Shown: positions 5,686-12,186 of the stretch, one piece after another | Layout of the letters: every line of letters starts with the position of its first letter | Position numbering within the stretch: position 1 is the stretch's first letter | Assembly (NCBI GenBank): GCA_937983315.1 | Contig: CALKAH010000043.1 | Span: forward strand, 1 to 16,120 | Direction of reading: 5' to 3' | DNA from: an uncultured Acholeplasmataceae bacterium | GTDB taxonomy: Bacteria; Bacillota_I; Bacilli_A; Acholeplasmatales; Acholeplasmataceae | Length of the DNA: 16,120 nt | Made by a program: the position numbers and the translations under genes | The notes under the pieces: model-generated | What the model was told of the DNA's origin: nothing | What the model saw: only the letters and a program-made list of their open reading frames with translations | Database searches by the model: none

Positions 5686-6906
5686 GTGTTTGATTCTATC
5701 AATCATTTTTAAACGTTCTGCTAAAGCCTTCTCATAAGCTGATTCATCTTTTGGATGATAATAGGTTTTATCGTTGATCGCATCAGGTAAGTAGGTTTGA
5801 TCATTGATGGACTCTTTATCGTTATGTGGGTAGTGATAAATCTCTGGATTAACTTTGATTTTACGGTTATCCACATGATCGGGTACTACGCCTGTGTCAT
5901 CATGTTCATAGTCGTCAAGGGCTTGATCAATTGCAAGTATCGCAGTATTCGATTTTGGTGAAATCGCCATATCGATAACGATTGCACCTAAGATGATGCG
6001 TGCTTCAGGAAAGCCAACTTTCATGGCTGCATCACATGCGCTCACCACTTTTCCTCCCATGAGAGGATTGGCTAAACCGATATCTTCATAAGCAATAACA
6101 AGAAGTCTTCTGATGATGGAAGGAAGATCACCTAATGTGATTAATCGGGCTAAATAGTGAATCGATGCATCAACATCAGATCCACGAATGGATTTTTGAA
6201 GTGCCGATAACAAATCATAGTAATTGTCTTCGTGATCATCAAGATCATGACTCATTTTGCCTGCAACGCGGTATATAGTTTGAGGTGTTAAGAGATCACC
6301 ATCTTTTAAAATCAACGATGCACTTTCTAATATATTTAATGCTGTTCTAATCTCATGATTGCTATAACGAATGATGGCTTTGAGTGCATTTTTATCGATA
6401 CGGACATCAACATCGAGTGCACGTATCGCTGCAAGTAATGCTTTTTCGATGGCTTCTTCATCGAGCTTTCTCACCTCATAGAGGTGACAACGCGAACGAA
6501 TCGCCATATTGATCGATTGATAAGGGTTGAGTGTGGTGAGTCCGATGACAGTCGCATTCCCATTTTCCATAAAAGGAAGAAGATAATCCTGGACATCAGT
6601 TTTCATACGATGAATTTCATCAATGACAATTAAGATATCATGGTAACTGGTCGTATCTAGGATATCTTTTAAACGTGCTTTTGAATCGGTTGATGCATTG
6701 AAAAAGTAGTGATCAAGTCCTGATTCTTTCGCAAAAATGGAAGCAATCGTTGTTTTTCCAGTACCAGGAGGGCCATAAAGGATGAATGAGAGCAGTTTCT
6801 TCTTTTGAAGCATTTGCACCAAAACACCATCAGGTCCTACCAAATGGTCTTGTCCAAAAACATCTTCAAATTTTTCTGGTCGCATACGGTATGCAAGAGG
6901 TTTCAT
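5674..6906 (-). CDS. rarA: Replication-associated recombination protein A (AAA+ ATPase)
   Basis: This 410-residue AAA+ protein of the RarA/MgsA/WRNIP1 family acts at stalled replication forks. The N-terminus MKPLAYRMRPEKFEDVFGQ is typical. Walker A (GPPGTGKTT), Walker B (LIVIDEIHRM), sensor 1 (GLTTLNP, usual GATTENP) and an arginine-finger SRC are visible. The C-terminal oligomerisation region is recognisable by VDASIHYLARLI, YEDIGLANP, SPKSNTAILAID and YHYPHNDKESINDQTYLPD. The ATG at 6906 is chosen because AAAGTGGTGATC before it closely resembles the full anti-16S complement. Upstream in-frame residues back to 7110 overlap the promoter and apt and have no family match. It is convergent with rnj and divergent from apt. 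In B. subtilis rarA (yrvN) lies near hisS-aspS and apt-relA, so the neighbourhood is conserved but rearranged. Confidence 0.95.
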   Translation of the reverse strand: MKPLAYRMRPEKFEDVFGQDHLVGPDGVLVQMLQKKKLLSFILYGPPGTGKTTIASIFAKESGLDHYFFNASTDSKARLKDILDTTSYHDILIVIDEIHRMKTDVQDYLLPFMENGNATVIGLTTLNPYQSINMAIRSRCHLYEVRKLDEEAIEKALLAAIRALDVDVRIDKNALKAIIRYSNHEIRTALNILESASLILKDGDLLTPQTIYRVAGKMSHDLDDHEDNYYDLLSALQKSIRGSDVDASIHYLARLITLGDLPSIIRRLLVIAYEDIGLANPLMGGKVVSACDAAMKVGFPEARIILGAIVIDMAISPKSNTAILAIDQALDDYEHDDTGVVPDHVDNRKIKVNPEIYHYPHNDKESINDQTYLPDAINDKTYYHPKDESAYEKALAERLKMIDRIKHKKR

Positions 6907-6922
6907 GTGATCACCACTTTCC

Positions 6923-6931
6923 ATTATAGCA
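6923..6931 (-). promoter_or_regulatory. Probable extended -10 promoter of rarA
   Basis: TGC-TATAAT is read on the minus strand (6931-6923). No good -35 hexamer lies at 16-18 bases, so it would depend on the extended -10. A TTGACA at 6941-6936 is only 7 bases away and cannot serve as its -35. The transcript would begin only about 10 bases before the rarA ATG, at the ribosome site. Confidence 0.55.
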
Positions 6932-6934
6932 TAC

Positions 6935-6963
6935 TTGTCAAAAGGACGAAAATGAAGTAAAAT
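6935..6963 (+). promoter_or_regulatory. Promoter of the apt-rel-dtd operon
   Basis: TTGTCA (6935-6940) and TAAAAT (6958-6963) are separated by 17 bases, close to the vegetative consensus. It points away from rarA and lies immediately beside the rarA -10 box, so the two promoters probably interfere. The leader before apt would be about 50 bases. Confidence 0.7.
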
Positions 6964-6993
6964 AATGAGGTAGTCGTACCCCTTTTTTTGTTT

Positions 6994-7013
6994 AAGGAGG
7001 TATGCATTGGAGG
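6994..7013 (+). promoter_or_regulatory. Tandem Shine-Dalgarno sites before apt
   Basis: AAGGAGG (6994-7000) and GGAGG (7009-7013) lie in tandem. The second is 5 bases before the ATG at 7019, which gives the family-typical N-terminus MDLKKFI. The first is 6 bases before an in-frame TTG at 7007, which would add MEDN. A form starting at TTG is therefore possible. Confidence 0.6.
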
Positions 7014-7018
7014 ACAAT

Positions 7019-7531
7019 ATGGACTTAAAAAAATTCATTGCTGATGTACCCGATTTTCCAAAAAAAGGTATTCTCTTTCGTGATATCACCCCACTCATGT
7101 TAAATGGCAAAGCTTATGCATATGCACAAAAAGCGATTGCAACATTTGCACGTGAGAAAAAAGCAACACTGATCGTTGGACCTGAAGCACGTGGTTTTAT
7201 TTTTGGATGTCCGGTTGCAACCGATTTAGGTATCGGTTTTGCTCCAGTGAGAAAACCTGGAAAACTTCCTCGTGAATATGTGAGTGTATCGTATGACCTT
7301 GAATATGGTTCAAATGAATTATGTATGCACGCTGATGCGGTTAAACCAGGTGATAAAGTGCTCATTGTTGATGATTTACTCGCAACAGGTGGTACAATGG
7401 ATGCAACCATCAAACTTGTTGAAAAACTGGGTGGTACGGTTGTTGGATTAGCGTTTTTAATTGAACTTGCTGATCTTCATGGTCGTGAAAAATTACAAGG
7501 TTACGACATCTTAACCTTGATTACGTATTAA
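7019..7531 (+). CDS. apt: Adenine phosphoribosyltransferase
   Basis: This 170-residue protein, the same length as the B. subtilis enzyme, converts adenine and PRPP to AMP plus pyrophosphate in purine salvage. Diagnostic segments are [16 protein letters not shown] at the N-terminus, [15 protein letters not shown], the flexible RKPGKLPRE loop, and the PRPP-binding motif [17 protein letters not shown] near residues 117-133. The ATG start is favoured by family alignment and the second of two ribosome sites. It is the first gene of an operon with rel (13-base gap) and dtd, an order conserved in many Bacillota, linking purine nucleotide supply with (p)ppGpp metabolism. Confidence 0.97.
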   Translation: MDLKKFIADVPDFPKKGILFRDITPLMLNGKAYAYAQKAIATFAREKKATLIVGPEARGFIFGCPVATDLGIGFAPVRKPGKLPREYVSVSYDLEYGSNELCMHADAVKPGDKVLIVDDLLATGGTMDATIKLVEKLGGTVVGLAFLIELADLHGREKLQGYDILTLITY

Positions 7532-7544
7532 AAAGGATGGTTCT

Positions 7545-9722
7545 ATGACTGACCCTTTATGGTTATCCTTAGTTGAATCGTTCTCGTCTTATATTAAACG
7601 AGAATCCGACATCAAGCTTATTGAAGAAGCTTATTTTTTGTCGAAGGAAAAACATGAAGGTCAGATGCGTAAAAGCGGTGAACCCTATATTACCCATCCG
7701 GTCGCTGTTGCTAAAATTATCGCTGATCTTCATGGTGGACCTGCAACCATTATTGCATCGCTTCTTCATGATACAGTTGAAGATACAACGTTATCACTTA
7801 AAGAAGTAGAAACACGATTTGGTTCGGATATTGCTCAACTTGTGGATGGCGTGACTAAGATTGGTAAACTCTCGTTTAGTCAAAAAGTCTCTCAAGCAGA
7901 TAACCATCAAAAAATGCTGTTGGCGATGGCCAAAGACATTCGAGTGGTCTTAATTAAAATTGCAGACCGTTTGCATAATGTAAGAACCCTCGAGTCGATG
8001 TCACCAGAAAAACAATACAAGATTGCAACCGAGACATTAGAGATTTATGCACCACTTGCTCATCGTCTTGGTATCTTTAGAATCAAAGCGGAACTCGAAG
8101 ACCGCTCCCTACGCTATACAGATCCTCCGATGTACTATCGCGTTTCAAACATGATCCAAGCTAAAAAGGCAGAACGTGAAGCATCGATTGATCAAGTCAT
8201 TTCAAACATTAAAGTCCTTTTTAACCAATCTGATTTACAAGATTTCGAAATTAAAGGACGTATTAAAAATATCTATTCGATCTACAAAAAGATGGTTAAA
8301 GATAACAAGCAATTTGAAGATATATATGATTTGCTTGCTGTTCGAATCATCGTTGATAAAGTAGAAACATGTTATCAAGCCCTGGGTATTATCCACGCAA
8401 ACTTCACACCGATTCCACGTCGGTTTAAAGATTATATCGCTGTGCCGAAACCTAACATGTATCAATCCTTACATACCACGGTTTTATCCGATGATGGTAC
8501 GCTTTTTGAAGTTCAAATACGAACACCAGAAATGGATCAAATTGCTGAATACGGGATTGCTGCACACTGGGCATATAAAGAGAATAAAACATACTCGAAG
8601 GAGAAAGAGCAATTTGAAATTGCCCAAAAACTCAAGTGGTATGGTGAATTATTAAAAATGAGTGAAGACACCGATGAAACCTCGGGTGGTGCTGAAGAAT
8701 TTGTTGGAACTATTAAAGGAGACATCTTGGATGCAAACGTCTATGTCTTCACCCCTAAAGGAGAAGTCATTGAACTTCCTAAAGGCTCGACACCGATTGA
8801 CTTTGCCTATCGCATTCATACCGATGTCGGTAACAAAATGGTCGGAGCGATTGTCAACAATCGTATCGTTACATTAGACTATGAACTCAATACGGGAGAT
8901 ATCGTCAGTGTAAAGATCAATAAAAATTCAGCGGGTCCTTCAGAAGACTGGTTGAAGATTGCAAAATCAGCGCATGCTCGCCATAAGATCAAGGGATTTT
9001 TAAATAAACTCAACAAAGATTCTATTTTGCAGATGGGTAAAGATGCTCTCGATCGTGAATTAGTTGCAAATAAAGTGACCGAATCCATCGATGATGCATT
9101 TGTTAAAAAGCATTTCGAAAAAAACATGATCACAACCTTAGCCGACATGTATTTAGAAATCGGAAAAGGGAATTTATCACCTAAAACAGTTGTCAATAAG
9201 CTTTTAGGACTTGAAACAGATCCATCAGTTCTTTTACAGCGACAAATGGAAAAGGCATCCAGACAGCTCACGACACACAGTGAGACAGGCGTTGTCATTG
9301 AGGGATTGTCTTCACCACAACTCAAACTTGCCAATTGCTGTTTACCGATTCCTGGTGATCCCATTATCGGGTATGTATCGAAACAGTCAGGGATCGTCAT
9401 TCATGCGACGTTTTGTCCAAACTGTAAACAATTTGAAGATAATCGTCTCATCGAAGCGTATTGGGCAAATGATATCACCCGTAAATATGCAACATGGATC
9501 AAAATTGTTGGTGGATCCAAACCTTCGTTGCTCTCAGAAGTTGTGACTGTCGTGAATGCTTCACAGATTGCGATTGCTGAAGTTAATGCGTTAACCACTT
9601 CAACACTTGAAATGATCATCAAAATCAAAGTATCCATCAATAACAGCAATCAGCTTCAATCACTGATGGTGAATTTAAGAAAAATCAGTGAAGTCTATAG
9701 CATCGAGAGGGATTTCAAATGA
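7545..9722 (+). CDS. rel: Bifunctional (p)ppGpp synthetase/hydrolase Rel
   Basis: This 725-residue long RelA/SpoT homologue makes and degrades the stringent-response alarmone. The hydrolase HD site appears intact: H51, H75-D76 in LLHDTVEDT, and D141 in KIADRLHN. The synthetase domain (about 235-350) has the RFKDYIAVPKPNMYQSLHTTV region and the EVQIRT segment; the basic RFKD form is typical of bifunctional Rel rather than RelA. A TGS domain follows (about 395-460: VYVFTPKGEVIELPKGSTP), then a helical region, a Cys-containing domain (ANCCLPIPGD, then HATFCPNC where many homologues have an Asp-Cys pair), and a C-terminal ACT domain (about 650-725). It is translationally coupled to dtd by an ATGA overlap. 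AAAGGATGG precedes the ATG. Confidence 0.97.
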   Translation: MTDPLWLSLVESFSSYIKRESDIKLIEEAYFLSKEKHEGQMRKSGEPYITHPVAVAKIIADLHGGPATIIASLLHDTVEDTTLSLKEVETRFGSDIAQLVDGVTKIGKLSFSQKVSQADNHQKMLLAMAKDIRVVLIKIADRLHNVRTLESMSPEKQYKIATETLEIYAPLAHRLGIFRIKAELEDRSLRYTDPPMYYRVSNMIQAKKAEREASIDQVISNIKVLFNQSDLQDFEIKGRIKNIYSIYKKMVKDNKQFEDIYDLLAVRIIVDKVETCYQALGIIHANFTPIPRRFKDYIAVPKPNMYQSLHTTVLSDDGTLFEVQIRTPEMDQIAEYGIAAHWAYKENKTYSKEKEQFEIAQKLKWYGELLKMSEDTDETSGGAEEFVGTIKGDILDANVYVFTPKGEVIELPKGSTPIDFAYRIHTDVGNKMVGAIVNNRIVTLDYELNTGDIVSVKINKNSAGPSEDWLKIAKSAHARHKIKGFLNKLNKDSILQMGKDALDRELVANKVTESIDDAFVKKHFEKNMITTLADMYLEIGKGNLSPKTVVNKLLGLETDPSVLLQRQMEKASRQLTTHSETGVVIEGLSSPQLKLANCCLPIPGDPIIGYVSKQSGIVIHATFCPNCKQFEDNRLIEAYWANDITRKYATWIKIVGGSKPSLLSEVVTVVNASQIAIAEVNALTTSTLEMIIKIKVSINNSNQLQSLMVNLRKISEVYSIERDFK

Positions 9723-10153
9723 GAGCGATTATCCAACGTGTTCGTGAAGCCTCTGTTGTTGTCGAAGAGAAGATTGTTGGACAGATCCAACAGGGATACC
9801 TCATTTATTTAGGTGTTAAAGTTGATGATACGAAAGAGATTGCACTCAAAATGGCTCAAAAGATTCACAATCTTCGCGTCTTTGAAGATGGTGAAGGAAA
9901 AATGAATCTTAATCTTGATCAGGTGAAGGGTTCAATCCTGCTCATCTCTCAATTTACACTCTATGGAGACACGAAAGGCAATAACCGTCCATCCTTCATT
10001 CTTGCAGGACGACCTGAGATTGCAGAACCACTCTATGAAGTTGTTTTTCAAGAATTAAGTCATGATCATCACGTGGAAAAAGGTATCTTTGGAGCGAATA
10101 TGAAGGTCCATTCCATCAATGATGGTCCGGTAACAATCCAGATTGAAATTTGA
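9719..10153 (+). CDS. dtd: D-aminoacyl-tRNA deacylase
   Basis: This 144-residue protein hydrolyses D-aminoacyl-tRNAs, keeping D-amino acids out of translation. The N-terminus MRAIIQRVREASV, the SQFTLYGD active-site motif (about residues 78-85) and the C-terminal NDGPVT motif supplying the Gly-cisPro chirality selector are all present, and the length is normal. It overlaps rel by 4 bases (ATGA) with GAGAGGG upstream. No terminator follows. Its TGA stop directly abuts the -35 box of the next operon. Confidence 0.97.
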   Translation: MRAIIQRVREASVVVEEKIVGQIQQGYLIYLGVKVDDTKEIALKMAQKIHNLRVFEDGEGKMNLNLDQVKGSILLISQFTLYGDTKGNNRPSFILAGRPEIAEPLYEVVFQELSHDHHVEKGIFGANMKVHSINDGPVTIQIEI

Positions 10154-10182
10154 TTGACAAATTACCTGTTTTCATGTATCAT
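10154..10182 (+). promoter_or_regulatory. Strong promoter of the T-box operon
   Basis: Perfect TTGACA (10154-10159), 17-base spacer, then TATCAT (10177-10182). This is the best sigma-A-type match in the window. Transcription would begin near 10189, just before the T-box leader. The -10 box lies in a 12-base palindrome, GTATCATGATAC. Confidence 0.88.
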
Positions 10183-10189
10183 GATACTG

Positions 10190-10340
10190 TAATTTGATCG
10201 TCTGTGAAAAAGGGAATCCTACGGATTGTGACACCTTTGGAGACATGATTGACATTGAGGGCTAGAGTGATCTAGAACTAAGGTGGTACCGCGTAAATTC
10301 TTTACGTCCTTAGATATATTTTTAAGGACGTTTTTATTTT
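10190..10340 (+). promoter_or_regulatory. Compact T-box leader, Asp or Asp/His specifier likely
   Basis: The T-box sequence AAGGTGGTACCGCG (10280-10293) is nearly canonical. CTAAGG (10278-10283) can pair with CCTTAG (10308-10313) to form the antiterminator in competition with the terminator. Stem III is CTAGA-GTGA-TCTAG (10262-10275). Stem I appears very short: ATC/GTCT (10197-10203) with AGAC/GAT (10241-10249), then a GTGA/GG kink-turn-like step, AAAGG with CCTTT, and a small cap AATCC-TAC-GGATT. The 3' side of the loop between those helices holds GTGACA, so the specifier may be GAC (Asp, 10230-10232); an overlapping CAC (His) follows. The UGGU bulge would suit a G73 (by wobble) or A73 tRNA better than C73 tRNA-His. 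Stem II elements are not seen. The folding was done by eye. Confidence 0.88.
10304..10337 (+). terminator. T-box terminator hairpin
   Basis: ACGTCCTTA (10304-10312) pairs perfectly with TAAGGACGT (10323-10331) and is followed by a T-rich run. The left arm is shared with the antiterminator, as expected for T-box attenuation: uncharged tRNA lets transcription continue. Confidence 0.93.
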
Positions 10341-10357
10341 CATGGTGGAGGGTCGTT

Positions 10358-10930
10358 GTGAAGAAACCTTATCGAAAAATGCCTGATATTGATTTGGGTG
10401 ATTATATACTAAGAACCATACATATCAGAGATTATAAGGATATGTATGATTATGGTCGCGATCAAGAGGTGACCAAGTACTTATCATGGGGACCTTTTGA
10501 GCATCCAAAGGAAGCAAAAAGTGCTATTCGAGATATCTTCTATCCAAGATGGCATCAAGGATTACCACGTGGGTATGCAATTATCGATAAAACGAATGAG
10601 AAAATGATTGGAACGATCGATTTTCACACGAAACCCATCGATCTCAACGGTGCTGAAGTTGGATATGTCATCCACAAGGATTATTGGAATCAAGGCATCA
10701 TGACAAACGCTTTAAAACAATTGATTAAGATTGGCTTTGAATACTTAGGCTATGACGTGATATGGATTAAACATCTTAAACAAAATATCGCCAGTCAAAA
10801 AGTGATTGAAAAAACGCCATTTATATGGATTAAGACGGAGAAAACAAGAGTTCAAAAAAGGGGATATACCCTTGATGATGATTTACTGATCTATGAACTG
10901 ACAAAGGAGAGATACCATGGCTATCAATAA
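10358..10930 (+). CDS. GNAT-family N-acetyltransferase (RimJ-like)
   Basis: This 190-residue GNAT protein resembles the RimJ/RimL-type group (Acetyltransf_3). It has an N-terminal YILRTIHIRDYKDMYDY segment, strand EVGYVIHKDYWNQGIMTNAL carrying the Q-x-x-G/A acetyl-CoA loop in a slightly unusual NQGIMT form, and the downstream N-IASQKVIEK helix. It should transfer acetyl from acetyl-CoA to an amine; the substrate is unknown. The start is GTG, supported by GGAGGG 5 bases upstream. The open frame extends back into the T-box leader, but that part is untranslated RNA. It is the first gene after the T-box and overlaps hisS by 14 bases, so its expression should follow tRNA charging. A role near translation is inferred only from this placement. 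Confidence 0.88.
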   Translation: MKKPYRKMPDIDLGDYILRTIHIRDYKDMYDYGRDQEVTKYLSWGPFEHPKEAKSAIRDIFYPRWHQGLPRGYAIIDKTNEKMIGTIDFHTKPIDLNGAEVGYVIHKDYWNQGIMTNALKQLIKIGFEYLGYDVIWIKHLKQNIASQKVIEKTPFIWIKTEKTRVQKRGYTLDDDLLIYELTKERYHGYQ

Positions 10931-12185
10931 AGTAAAAGGAACCTATGATGTTTTACCAAGCGAATCATTTCGTTGGCATGCGTTAGAGAAAAAAGTTCAC
11001 GACTTACTCAAAGTCTATAATATCAAAGAGATGCGAACACCGATCATGGAATATAGTGAGGTTTTTCATCGTCAATCAGAACTCTCGGATATGGTGACAA
11101 AAGAAACCTATGATTTTGATGATCGTGGCGATCGTCGTTTGACGCTTCGTCCAGAAGGAACTGCAGGTATCATTCGCAGTTATGTTGAAAACAAACTTTA
11201 TGCATCTCAAGAATTAGAGAAAGTTTATTACATTGGACCCAATTTTAGATATGAACGTCCACAAAAAGGTCGATATCGTCAATTCTATCAATTTGGTGTT
11301 GAAGCGATTGGTGCAGTCGACCCAGCACTCGATGCTGAAATGATCATTTTAGCCTATGACTTTATCAAACGACTTGGCTTAAAAGGTGTATCGGTTCGTA
11401 TCAACAGTTTAGGTGATGATGAATCGCGTAGACAGTATCAAGAAGCACTCAAAAATCATTTTTTGCCCCATGAAGAAACGCTTTGTGATGATTGTAAAGC
11501 TCGGTTATATAAAAATCCACTGCGCATCTTAGATTGCAAAGTCGACCAAAAGCATGAAGCAGTCCTTAAGGCACCCACTCCTCAAGATTATTTAAATGAA
11601 GCATCTCGTCTCTATTTTCATCATGTCTTAGAGCATTTAAATGCATCGAAGATCAGTTATGAGATTGCACCTAAACTTGTTCGTGGGCTCGATTATTATA
11701 GCCATACAGTCTTTGAAATTGAAGCGGATATCGAAGGTTTCGGTGCACAAAATGTACTGGGTGGTGGTGGCCGATACCAGAAACTTGTCTCTGAACTGGG
11801 TGGACCAGAACTCGGTGGTATTGGATTCGCTTGCGGTATGGAACGATTATTGATGGCGCTTGAAGCTGAAAATATCGAGTTAGCGGTTGAAGATACGCTC
11901 GATGCTTATGTCATCGTGTTCTCCGATCAACTCAAACCTATCGCATCGAAGATTCTCTACGATTTAAGACAAGCCAACATCATTTGCGATATGAACTATA
12001 CCCAAAAAGCGTTTAAGGGACAACTCAAACAAGCACTCAGACTCGGTGCGAAATATCTCATCATCTTAGGTGATGATGAATATGCGAAAGGTGTCGCAGG
12101 AATCAAAAATACACAGACAGAAATTCAAGAGGATGTTCCTCTTGCACGAATCACGAAATATATGAAAGAAAAAGTAGGTAAATAA
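10917..12185 (+). CDS. hisS: Histidyl-tRNA synthetase
   Basis: This 422-residue class II synthetase charges tRNA-His. The N-terminus AINKVKGTYDVLPSES, motif 2 (FRYERPQKGRYRQFYQFG, about residues 113-130), the histidine-binding LVRGLDYYSHTVFE segment, and motif 3 (GGIGFACGMERLL) are all recognisable, and a C-terminal anticodon-binding domain runs from about 325. The ATG has AAAGGAGA upstream and lies inside the end of the GNAT gene. aspS starts 1 base after the stop. The T-box upstream should induce it, but the apparent specifier may respond to Asp rather than His. Confidence 0.97.
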   Translation: MAINKVKGTYDVLPSESFRWHALEKKVHDLLKVYNIKEMRTPIMEYSEVFHRQSELSDMVTKETYDFDDRGDRRLTLRPEGTAGIIRSYVENKLYASQELEKVYYIGPNFRYERPQKGRYRQFYQFGVEAIGAVDPALDAEMIILAYDFIKRLGLKGVSVRINSLGDDESRRQYQEALKNHFLPHEETLCDDCKARLYKNPLRILDCKVDQKHEAVLKAPTPQDYLNEASRLYFHHVLEHLNASKISYEIAPKLVRGLDYYSHTVFEIEADIEGFGAQNVLGGGGRYQKLVSELGGPELGGIGFACGMERLLMALEAENIELAVEDTLDAYVIVFSDQLKPIASKILYDLRQANIICDMNYTQKAFKGQLKQALRLGAKYLIILGDDEYAKGVAGIKNTQTEIQEDVPLARITKYMKEKVGK

Positions 12186-12186
12186 T

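Noticed and set aside
7002..7028. Eight-codon mini-ORF with two Trp codons before apt (possible leader peptide)
   Set aside because: The AAGGAGG site is only one base from its ATG, the ORF overlaps the apt start, and no attenuator hairpin follows.
6907..7110. 68-residue N-terminal extension of rarA
   Set aside because: It runs through both promoters and the apt start, and the RarA family begins at MKPLAYRMRP with a near-perfect ribosome site.
8879..9400. 173-codon minus-strand open frame inside rel
   Set aside because: It is antisense to the conserved TGS-to-Cys-domain part of rel and shows no independent coding features.
10176..10187. 12-base perfect palindrome over the -10 box of the T-box promoter
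   Set aside because: Palindromes of this length are expected a few times by chance in 16 kb, and the T-box already explains regulation.
10283..10357. N-terminal extension of the GNAT frame into the T-box sequence
   Set aside because: Those codons lie in the T-box motif and terminator. GTG 10358 has a proper ribosome site and gives a normal GNAT length.
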